In this document: positions 1 to 4,628 of the stretch, piece by piece
Layout: the number at the start of each line of letters is the position of its first letter
Position numbering within the stretch: the first letter of the stretch is position 1
Assembly: GCA_024403005.1 (NCBI GenBank)
Contig: JAKSSQ010000094.1
Span: 1-7,143 of the forward strand
Length of the DNA: 7,143 bases
DNA from: Clostridia bacterium
GTDB lineage: Bacteria > Bacillota > Clostridia > Peptostreptococcales > Anaerovoracaceae
Direction: 5' to 3'
Notes under the pieces: generated by a model
Told to the model about the DNA's origin: nothing
Database searches by the model: none
Seen by the model: the letters and a program-made list of their open reading frames with translations, nothing else
Translations under genes and position numbers: made by a program

Positions 1-252
1 CTTGGATGCGGTTTCTTTGTTCTGCCTGACCCAATCGTCGGTGTTCTTCTTAATGCCTTCGATTACGAGGGCGGATTTCCATGCAAAAACAGAGGTAAAG
101 AGTATGTAAACAAGGCCTCTTACTCCGCAGACTGCGTAGAAAAAGAGGTTTGCACACAAAATAAGCCCCCGTCTGCACTTCCTGGGGAGGCCGTAGTAAA
201 GGCTTACGACTATTAAAATGAATAAAATGAACTTCAGAGAAGTAAAGCTCAT
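1..252 (-). CDS. MBOAT family O-acyltransferase, N-terminal part (runs off left edge)
   Basis: The complement reads an open frame of 84 codons from an ATG at 252-250 to the window edge with no stop. It begins MSFTSLKFILFILIVVSLYY, followed by GLPRKCRRGL and a second hydrophobic stretch with LVYILFTSVFAW. This is the typical start of MBOAT proteins of the AlgI/DltB type: an 'F-TSL-F--FF' opening helix, a short 'LP-K-R' loop, then a second helix leading to a 'YILFST' segment. Family members are multi-pass membrane enzymes that move acyl groups onto exported polymers such as alginate or teichoic acid. The catalytic histidine lies far downstream and is not in the window, so the acceptor cannot be inferred. 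On the minus strand, AAAGGAAA at 270-263 is a ribosome binding site about 10 nt before the ATG. The gene is divergent from the HAD gene. The family call rests on the N-terminus only. Confidence 0.75.
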   Translation of the reverse strand, partial: MSFTSLKFILFILIVVSLYYGLPRKCRRGLILCANLFFYAVCGVRGLVYILFTSVFAWKSALVIEGIKKNTDDWVRQNKETASK

Positions 253-285
253 ATTCTATCTGTTTCCTTTAACAAAAAATAATCC

Positions 286-313
286 ATAATATTGTATAAA
301 AAATCGCAGTAAA
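286..313 (-). promoter_or_regulatory. Candidate sigma-A promoter for the MBOAT gene
   Basis: On the minus strand, TTTACT (313-308) and TATTAT (291-286) are separated by 16 nt and lie about 33 nt before the MBOAT start codon. The -10 matches consensus at 5 of 6 positions and the -35 at 4 of 6. An overlapping TACAAT (296-291) is an alternative -10 but lacks a good -35. Inferred from sequence only. Confidence 0.45.
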
Positions 314-339
314 TTTCACTACTCAGAGGTCCGTAAATC

Positions 340-368
340 TTGAGAAATCCGCGGTTTTAATATACAAT
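340..368 (+). promoter_or_regulatory. Candidate sigma-A promoter for the HAD hydrolase gene
   Basis: TTGAGA (340-345) and TACAAT (363-368) are separated by exactly 17 nt; each matches consensus at 5 of 6 positions. Transcription would start near 375, giving a leader of about 55 nt. The -10 lies inside an inverted repeat (349-355 with 373-379), so access could be controlled by a DNA-binding regulator. Confidence 0.6.
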
Positions 369-379
369 ATTCACCGCGG
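349..379. repeat. Inverted repeat flanking the -10 box (7-bp arms, 17-bp gap)
   Basis: CCGCGGT at 349-355 and ACCGCGG at 373-379 are perfect inverted copies around the TACAAT -10 hexamer. Arm centres are 24 bp apart, about two helical turns, as in many dimer operators. This arrangement is seen in the sequence; operator function is inference. Confidence 0.5.
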
Positions 380-403
380 CCCGGTGCAGAAGGGCCCTTT
401 TGC
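372..403 (+). other. Two small hairpins in the 5' leader of the HAD gene
   Basis: CACCG (372-376) pairs with CGGTG (382-386), loop CGGCC. GCAGAAG (386-392) then pairs with CTTTTGC (397-403) around a GGCC loop. The second has only a short T stretch after it and lies just before the coding start, so it is more likely a stabilising 5' hairpin than a terminator. Function unknown. Confidence 0.35.
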
Positions 404-429
404 TTTAGAGAAAGAGAACAGGACATTTT

Positions 430-1059
430 ATGAAGAAAATAGAAGCAGACAGCGTAATATTCGATCTGGACGGAACCATGTGGGATTCTCTGGACGGGCT
501 CACCAGAGCCTGGGACAGAATCGCAGGCGAGCACGGCTATCCGGGAGTTTTTACTTTCGAAGCCATGAAGGGCCTGATGGGCTTCACCGAGAAGGACATA
601 GTCGATAAATATACGGAAGTTTTCGGCGAAGAAACCGGCCCAATCGTATCGGACTGCCTGGACCGCGGCGACGGATCCCTGGAAGAGGACTGCGTCGTAA
701 TTTACGAAGGCCTGGCAGAAACCCTGGCAGAGCTGAGCAGCAGAAAGTCTCTGTTCCTGGTGAGCAACTGCAAAACCAGCTACATGGACAGATTCCTGGA
801 CATTTCCGGCTGCAGAAAATACTTTACAAGCTGCGTATGCGAAGGCACTTACGGCATGCCTAAAGCAGAAAACATTATGCGAATCTGCAGCGATTTCGGC
901 CTTAAAACTCCGGTTTACGTTGGCGACACCATAAAAGACGAAAAGGCTTCCCGCAAAGCAGGCGTGCAGTTTATCCACGCAAACTACGGATTCGGCACAG
1001 CAGAAGCTCCGGACGCAGTAATAAGCTGCATTACCCAGCTTTCCGACGTCGTAAAATAA
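430..1059 (+). CDS. HAD-superfamily hydrolase, phosphoglycolate-phosphatase-like
   Basis: A 209-residue protein with all four haloacid-dehalogenase motifs. Motif I is FDLDGTMWDS, with nucleophile Asp12 and acid/base Asp14. Motif II is the Ser112 in LFLVSN. Motif III is Lys145 in GMPKAEN. Motif IV is GDTIKD, with Asp166 and Asp170 for the magnesium site. The region between motifs I and II (about residues 18-95) is a helical C1 cap as in Gph/beta-phosphoglucomutase-type enzymes, and the length suits that family. It is expected to be a soluble cytoplasmic phosphatase; the substrate cannot be read from sequence and related enzymes are often promiscuous. The ATG is preceded by a weak AGGA about 7 nt upstream, and motif I sits at the usual distance from this start. 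It has its own promoter at 340-368. No intrinsic terminator follows, so some transcripts may run into the T-box leader downstream. No functional link to the transporter is evident. Confidence 0.88.
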   Translation: MKKIEADSVIFDLDGTMWDSLDGLTRAWDRIAGEHGYPGVFTFEAMKGLMGFTEKDIVDKYTEVFGEETGPIVSDCLDRGDGSLEEDCVVIYEGLAETLAELSSRKSLFLVSNCKTSYMDRFLDISGCRKYFTSCVCEGTYGMPKAENIMRICSDFGLKTPVYVGDTIKDEKASRKAGVQFIHANYGFGTAEAPDAVISCITQLSDVVK

Positions 1060-1070
1060 CCGCAGGATAA

Positions 1071-1090
1071 TTTGTGAACGTTTTGTGAAC
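1071..1090 (+). repeat. Tandem 9-bp direct repeat upstream of the T-box promoter
   Basis: TTTGTGAAC occurs at 1071-1079 and again at 1082-1090, an 11-bp period placing both copies on the same face of the helix. The pair ends 17 bp before the -35 box at 1108. It may be an activator or repressor site, or chance; the sequence alone does not decide. Confidence 0.4.
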
Positions 1091-1107
1091 TTTTACTGAA
1101 ATAGTTA

Positions 1108-1136
1108 TTGACAAAGCACAATGGCGGGGGTATTAT
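1108..1136 (+). promoter_or_regulatory. Near-consensus sigma-A promoter of the trpXYZ operon
   Basis: A perfect TTGACA (1108-1113), a 17-nt spacer and TATTAT (1131-1136, 5 of 6). Transcription would start at about 1143, exactly before the T-box leader. Such a strong promoter fits a system in which the main control is by later termination rather than by initiation. Confidence 0.85.
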
Positions 1137-1142
1137 TCGAAT

Positions 1143-1424
1143 ATATTCAAGAGAAACCGAAGAACGAGAATAGTAATCCGAAAGGTTCAACCTCATAGCT
1201 AGCTGCGGACGGTGGAAGCGCAGCAGGAAGCCTCGGACGAATGGACTCGAGAGGGCAGAGCGAAAGGAGCAATCCGAGTAGTAGCTGACGGGGACCTCAC
1301 CCGTTATCAGGGAGGCATGTATGTAAGTATGTGGAAGTGAGAGGGCGCCATTGGCGTCAACTTGGGTGGTACCGCAGGATTCACATTCCTGTCCCAAAGA
1401 ACATTTGGGGCAGGAATTTTTTTA
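1143..1424 (+). promoter_or_regulatory. T-box riboswitch, probable tryptophan (UGG) specifier
   Basis: A complete T-box leader ahead of the ABC transporter genes. Stem I: AGTA element near 1172-1175, and a distal hairpin GCTGCG (1202-1207)/CGCAGC (1219-1224) whose loop carries the conserved GGTG-GAAG pattern. The specifier region reads GAA-TGG-ACTC at 1239-1248, the same frame as the classical GAA-codon-ACUC pattern, giving UGG (1242-1244), Trp. Stem III lies near 1285-1310 (CTGACGGG...CCCGTTATCAG). A hairpin GGCGCC/GGCGTC (1344-1358) precedes the T-box motif TTGGGTGGTACCGC (1362-1375), whose TGGT (1367-1370) would pair with the tRNA acceptor end. The terminator follows at 1385-1423. Known mechanism: uncharged tRNA stabilises the antiterminator and lets transcription continue. 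Met (ATG, 1241-1243) and Asp (GAC, 1244-1246) are overlapping triplets, less well placed. The T-box call is very firm; the amino acid call rests on motif alignment plus the operon's identity. Confidence 0.93.
1385..1423 (+). terminator. T-box-controlled intrinsic terminator
   Basis: A 14-bp stem, ATTCCTGTCCCAAA (1385-1398) with TTTGGGGCAGGAAT (1404-1417), has one G-U pair and a 5-nt loop, and runs into seven T (1417-1423). Its 5' arm overlaps the sequence needed by the T-box antiterminator, so the two structures exclude each other. Confidence 0.92.
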
Positions 1425-1468
1425 TTACCGCCTGACCCCCTCACAGTCAGTCGAAAAGGAGAAAGACA

Positions 1469-2509
1469 ATGTTAAAGAAAATCACAGCAATCTTATTAGC
1501 ACTCGCAATGGTATTTGCACTCGCAGCTTGCGGCGGCACAGCAGCTCCCGCAGCACCCGCAGACGACGCAGCAGTAACTTACAAAGTAGGTATCTGCAAC
1601 TTCGTAGACGACGCATCCCTCAACCAGATCTGCGAAAACATCCAGAACCAGCTCCAGGCTATCGCTACAGAAAAGGGCGTAAATTTCGACATTATGTACG
1701 ATAACTGCAACGCAGATGCTCAGGTTATGAACCAGATCATCTCCAACTTCATCGCAGAAGGCGTTGACCTCATGGTAGCAATCGCAACACCCGTAGCAAT
1801 GGCTATGCAGGCTGCTACAGAAGACAACCAGATCCCCGTTGTATTCGCAGCAGTTTCCGACCCCCTCGCTTGCGGCGTAGTTGAAAGCCTCGAAGCTCCT
1901 GGAGCAAACATCACAGGTACATCTGACTATCTGGACACAAACTCCGTAATGAACCTCATCTTCGCTAACAACCCCGAAACAGCTAAGGTTGGTCTCCTCT
2001 ACGACATGGGCCAGGATTCCTCCACAACAGCTATCGCAGCAGCTAAGGAATACCTCGCAGCTAAGGGCGTAGAAGCAGTAGAAGCAAACGGTACAACAAC
2101 TCAGGAAGTTATGATGGCAGCTCAGAGCCTCATCGACTCCAAGGTAGATGCAATCTTCACACCTTCCGATAACACAATCATGACAGCAGAACTCTCCCTC
2201 TACGAAGTGCTCGCCGAAGCAGGAATCCCCCACTTCGCCGGTGCGGACTCCTTCGCTCTCAACGGCGCATTCCTCGGCTACGGCGTAGACTACGCTAACC
2301 TCGGCGTAGAAACAGCTAACATGGTTGCTTCCATCGTAATCGACGGTGCAGACCCCGCAGCAACACCCGTTATGACATTCGACAACGGTACAGCTACAGT
2401 TAACACAGAAATCTGCGAAGTACTCGGATACGACTACGAAGCAGTTAAGGCTTCCTTCGACGGTCTCTGCACAAAGGTTGTAGAAATCCAGACAGCAGAA
2501 AGCTTCTAA
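1469..2509 (+). CDS. trpX: Tryptophan ABC transporter substrate-binding lipoprotein
   Basis: A 346-residue exported lipoprotein. The N-terminus has two lysines, a hydrophobic core and a lipobox ending LAAC, with lipidated Cys21, then a short Ala/Pro/Asp linker. From about residue 38 it follows the ABC_sub_bind (PF04392, TrpX-type) pattern: YKVGICNFVDDASLNQI at the start, DLMVAIATPVAMAMQAAT, then VVFAAVSDPLACGVVESL, NITGTSDY, and a C-terminal lobe with KVGLLYD and VDAIFTPSDN. It would capture its ligand outside the membrane and pass it to the TrpY permease. The substrate call comes from the Trp-type T-box upstream and the resemblance to the predicted TrpXYZ systems of firmicutes. There is no tryptophan residue in the whole protein, fitting synthesis during tryptophan starvation. 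AAAAGGAG (1454-1461) lies 7 nt before the ATG. Codons are strongly biased (Leu mostly CTC, Thr almost always ACA), unlike the HAD gene. A different PF04392 ligand is possible. Confidence 0.85.
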   Translation: MLKKITAILLALAMVFALAACGGTAAPAAPADDAAVTYKVGICNFVDDASLNQICENIQNQLQAIATEKGVNFDIMYDNCNADAQVMNQIISNFIAEGVDLMVAIATPVAMAMQAATEDNQIPVVFAAVSDPLACGVVESLEAPGANITGTSDYLDTNSVMNLIFANNPETAKVGLLYDMGQDSSTTAIAAAKEYLAAKGVEAVEANGTTTQEVMMAAQSLIDSKVDAIFTPSDNTIMTAELSLYEVLAEAGIPHFAGADSFALNGAFLGYGVDYANLGVETANMVASIVIDGADPAATPVMTFDNGTATVNTEICEVLGYDYEAVKASFDGLCTKVVEIQTAESF

Positions 2510-2547
2510 TCTATAAGCTATTACTTAAAACCATAGGAGAAACCCAA

Positions 2548-3480
2548 ATGAGTTTATCCTCGATAATAACGCTCGGACAGACAGCTTTAGAGCTGGGCCT
2601 TATCTGCGGTTTAACCGTACTGGCGCTGTTCCTGAGTTACAAAATGCTTAATGTATGCGACCTTTCTACAGACGGGTGCTTTACATTAGGTGCGGCAGTC
2701 GGCGCAGCAGTAGCGCTGGCAGGCCATCCATATTTATCGATAATAGCAGCAATGACAGCCGGAGTACTCTCCGGCTTTGTCACTGCTGTGCTGCAGACCC
2801 GCATGGGCATCGATTCCCTGCTGGCCGGTATTATTGTGAACACAGGGCTTTATTCAATAAACATTGCGGTCATGGGCGGTGCATCCCTGCTTAACATGAA
2901 CAAATGCGACACCGTGTTCACCAAGATGAAGTCCGTTCTGGACGGCACAGCCCTTGTAAGCTGGCACAAGATGATAGTGGCTGTTATAGCTGTTGCCGCA
3001 GTTATAATATTCCTGTCCCTGTTCCTTCGCACAAGGCTCGGCCTTTCCATAAGAGCTACCGGCAACAATCCGGACATGGTTAAGTCTTCTTCCATAAATC
3101 CGATATTTACAACGACTGTAGGCCTTTGCATCGCAAATTCCTTTACAGGTCTTTCCGGCTGCCTTATGGCTCAGTACCAGAAATCCGTAGACATTAACAT
3201 CGGTACAGGCATGGTTACAATCGCTCTGGCATCCCTGCTTATCGGCAATGTATTCTTCGCAAGAAAGAGCATTCCCGTACAGGCCTGCGGTGCCGTATTC
3301 GGATCCTTCCTGTTCCGCCTCGTTTATACAATCGCCTTGCGCATGCACATGCCGGCATTCATGCTTAAGCTCATCTCTTCTGTTATCGTTATCATTGCGA
3401 TCGCAGGTCCGTACTTTAAGACTCAGATGCCGATTATCAGGCGCAGAATGCAGATAAACAGCAGAAAGGAGGCCAGGTAA
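2548..3480 (+). CDS. trpY: Tryptophan ABC transporter permease (LivH/BMP type)
   Basis: A 310-residue integral membrane protein of the BPD_transp_2 group. Hydrophobic spans lie roughly at residues 12-33, 43-58, 64-84, 95-113, 141-160, 188-205, 223-238, 246-264 and 272-289. Typical motifs are DLSTDGCFTLGAAVGA (residues 38-53) and the cytoplasmic coupling segment RTRLGLSIRATGNNPDMVKS (161-180), which contacts the ATPase. The tail is very basic (IIRRRMQINSRKEAR), as expected for a cytoplasmic end. It forms the membrane channel for the ligand delivered by the upstream lipoprotein. The gap to trpX is only 38 nt and carries TAGGAG about 10 nt before the ATG; the 3' end overlaps the ATPase start by one base (TAATG). 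The only tryptophan is Trp139. The substrate is inferred from context, as for trpX; the transporter class itself is firm. Confidence 0.87.
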   Translation: MSLSSIITLGQTALELGLICGLTVLALFLSYKMLNVCDLSTDGCFTLGAAVGAAVALAGHPYLSIIAAMTAGVLSGFVTAVLQTRMGIDSLLAGIIVNTGLYSINIAVMGGASLLNMNKCDTVFTKMKSVLDGTALVSWHKMIVAVIAVAAVIIFLSLFLRTRLGLSIRATGNNPDMVKSSSINPIFTTTVGLCIANSFTGLSGCLMAQYQKSVDINIGTGMVTIALASLLIGNVFFARKSIPVQACGAVFGSFLFRLVYTIALRMHMPAFMLKLISSVIVIIAIAGPYFKTQMPIIRRRMQINSRKEAR

Positions 3481-4265
3481 TGCTTTATATTAAGAACGTT
3501 ACAAAGACCTTCAACAAGGGCACAGACGACGAAAAACTGGCTATCGACAACATGAATTTCCACGTTAAGCCGGCGGATTTCATTACGATTATCGGCGCTA
3601 ACGGCGCAGGCAAATCCACTCTGTTCAACCTTATCTGCGGCACATTCCTCTCCGACTGCGGCACTATCGAACTGGACGGCCAGGACATTACAATGGCTCA
3701 GGAATTCATCCGCGCAAGATCCATCGGAAGACTGTTCCAGGACCCCATGAAGGGCAGCGCTCCCGGGCTTTCCATCGAGGAAAACCTCACCCTGGCAGCA
3801 GGCCACGGCGGCTGGTTCTCTTCTGTAAGCAAAGACGACAAGCAGCGCTTCCGCGAAGCTCTTTCCCTGCTGGGAATGGGGCTGGAAGACCGCATGAAGC
3901 AGCCCGTAGGGCTTCTTTCCGGCGGACAGAGACAGGCTTTAACCCTTATGATGGCTACGCTGAACCCGCCCAAGCTTCTGCTTCTGGATGAACACACTGC
4001 AGCGCTGGACCCCGGTACTGCTGAAAAAGTACTGGAAATTACGAAGAAAATCGTGGCAGAAAACAATCTTACCTGCCTTATGATTACTCACAACATGCAG
4101 TCCGCGCTGGATCTGGGCAACAGAACCATCATGATGGACCACGGCAGAATTATCTTCGATGCAGAAGGCGAAGAACGCTCCGGCCTCACTGTTCAGGACC
4201 TTCTGGACAAGTTCCGCGAGAACTCCGGCAAGGCTCTGGACAACGACAGAATGATGCTCGTATAA
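3480..4265 (+). CDS. trpZ: Tryptophan ABC transporter ATP-binding protein
   Basis: A 261-residue ABC ATPase with every nucleotide-binding element: Walker A GANGAGKST (39-47), Q-loop Gln87 in RLFQDP, signature LSGGQRQ (146-152), Walker B LLLLDE (166-171) with catalytic Glu171, D-loop near ALD (175-177) and switch His204 in MITHNM. It resembles the ATPases paired with BMP/LivH-type permeases and would power TrpX-TrpY import on the cytoplasmic side. A full AAAGGAGG (3465-3472) inside the end of trpY lies 7 nt before the ATG, and start and stop overlap as TAATG, so the two genes are probably translationally coupled. An extension of about 30 residues after the H-loop strand ends in RMMLV. The only tryptophan is Trp112. 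The operon ends here, with a strong terminator 9 nt after the stop codon. Confidence 0.88.
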   Translation: MLYIKNVTKTFNKGTDDEKLAIDNMNFHVKPADFITIIGANGAGKSTLFNLICGTFLSDCGTIELDGQDITMAQEFIRARSIGRLFQDPMKGSAPGLSIEENLTLAAGHGGWFSSVSKDDKQRFREALSLLGMGLEDRMKQPVGLLSGGQRQALTLMMATLNPPKLLLLDEHTAALDPGTAEKVLEITKKIVAENNLTCLMITHNMQSALDLGNRTIMMDHGRIIFDAEGEERSGLTVQDLLDKFRENSGKALDNDRMMLV

Positions 4266-4273
4266 AGAAAACT

Positions 4274-4302
4274 AAGACGGCTCGATTGCAGCCGTCTTTT
4301 TT
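4274..4302 (+). terminator. Intrinsic terminator of the trpXYZ operon
   Basis: AAGACGGCT (4274-4282) pairs perfectly with AGCCGTCTT (4290-4298) around a 7-nt loop, followed by six T (4297-4302). It lies just after the trpZ stop, so the next operon needs its own promoter. Confidence 0.93.
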
Positions 4303-4305
4303 AGT

Positions 4306-4338
4306 GCGTTCGGATGCCTGCGGCAAGACCCCGAGCGC
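4306..4338. repeat. Imperfect palindrome between terminator and the next promoter
   Basis: GCGTTCGG (4306-4313) can pair with CCGAGCGC (4331-4338) with one G-U pair; a smaller GCC-TGC-GGC hairpin (4316-4324) sits inside. It abuts the -35 box at 4339. It lacks a T run, so it is not a clear second terminator; an operator role is possible but unproven. Confidence 0.35.
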
Positions 4339-4367
4339 TTGAATTCTTATAATTTATGTGCTAAAAT
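4339..4367 (+). promoter_or_regulatory. Extended -10 promoter of the phn-like operon
   Basis: TTGAAT (4339-4344) is followed by a 17-nt spacer and TAAAAT (4362-4367), with TGC directly before the -10 (4359-4361) as in extended -10 promoters. The start would be near 4374, leaving a leader of about 255 nt that begins just before the first long-range helix. A second AT-rich -10-like box (TATAAT, 4348-4353) has no matching -35. Confidence 0.65.
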
Positions 4368-4558
4368 TCCTTTGGTTTTTAGAAATGCATCGGCTGGGGG
4401 AGCGCCCTGACGATTGCGATCAAAAAAGATGACTAAAACCAGATTGCGAGGGAGCCCGTGTTCCGGGTTGAGAGGGTCCCAGTAAGGACCGACCGCCCAG
4501 CTGCCGCTGCGCTTTTAGCGTGTCCGCGGCAGACAGCCGTCTGCTTGCAAGTCAGTTG

Positions 4559-4589
4559 GGTATATACCATGGCGGCATGTACCTTTTTT
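4559..4589 (+). terminator. Possible conditional terminator in the phn-like leader
   Basis: GGTATAT (4559-4565) pairs with ATGTACC (4577-4583), including one G-U pair, around an 11-nt loop, and is followed directly by six T (4584-4589). The stem is short and AT-rich, so termination would be weak or conditional. It lies 40 nt before the start codon, a usual place for riboswitch-controlled attenuation. Confidence 0.45.
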
Positions 4590-4590
4590 G

Positions 4591-4622
4591 ATTTCCGGCA
4601 GAAATAGTATTTTTCCGGAGGT
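4591..4622 (+). promoter_or_regulatory. Hairpin covering the ribosome binding site of the phnD-like gene
   Basis: ATTTCCGG (4591-4598) can pair with CCGGAGGT (4615-4622), with two G-U pairs and a 16-nt loop. This buries the GGAGG (4617-4621) that serves the ATG at 4629. The helix could lower translation unless opened; regulation is inferred. Confidence 0.45.
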
Positions 4623-4628
4623 AAAAAC

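Larger units (their letters stand above)
4374..4628 (+). promoter_or_regulatory. Long structured leader of unknown class (candidate riboswitch)
   Basis: This stretch has no convincing gene but many complementary segments. CGGCTGGG (4391-4398) pairs with CCCAGCTG (4496-4503), closing a domain of about 113 nt. Inside are hairpins CCCG/CGGG (4455-4467) and GGTCC/GGACC (4475-4490). Next come CTGCCGC/GCGGCAG (4501-4532) and GCAGAC/GTCTGC (4529-4544), which overlap the preceding helix and each other and so cannot all form together. A terminator-like hairpin (4559-4589) and a hairpin over the ribosome binding site (4591-4622) follow. This is the layout of a ligand-sensing domain plus expression platform. 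The GGGAGC...TTGAGAGGGTCCC portion recalls half of a TPP riboswitch, but the rest of that consensus is missing. The class and ligand are unknown to me. Confidence 0.5.

Noticed and set aside
319..978. A 219-codon open frame on the minus strand opposite the HAD gene.
   Set aside because: It is antisense to a gene with all four HAD motifs, and its translation shows no recognisable domain.
984..1397. A 137-codon minus-strand frame over the T-box leader.
   Set aside because: It runs across a conserved structured RNA and its terminator, and has no domain resemblance.
1496..2233. A 245-codon open frame on the minus strand opposite trpX.
   Set aside because: Its cysteine- and valine-rich translation is what the biased GCA/GTA/ACA codons of trpX give when read in reverse; no family features.
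4348..4353. Perfect TATAAT as the -10 of the phn-like operon.
   Set aside because: No -35-like hexamer lies 16-18 nt upstream and there is no TG extension; the TAAAAT at 4362-4367 has both.
4385..4432. Fifteen-codon leader ORF starting MHRLGERPDD.
   Set aside because: No ribosome binding site precedes it and it lies within the long-range helix; no regulatory codon run.
4445..4500. Possible cobalamin riboswitch (AGTAAGGA is near the AGYCMGGA start of the B12 box).
   Set aside because: The conserved GCCACUG element and the GGUG-AAUCC arrangement are not found, so the match is probably chance.
4441..4503. Possible TPP riboswitch (GGGAGC...TTGAGAGGGTCCC resembles the P2-P3 half with CUGAGA).
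   Set aside because: The invariant second half, with GAACCUGAUC and the UAAUACCAGCGUAGGGA-type sequence, is not present, and the closing helix differs. Only a partial resemblance remains.
4569..4607. Twelve-codon ORF (MAACTFFDFRQK) that would run through the terminator-like hairpin and end inside the loop of the Shine-Dalgarno-masking hairpin.
   Set aside because: The position is suggestive of translational coupling, but no ribosome binding site precedes the ATG, so I do not call it a leader peptide.
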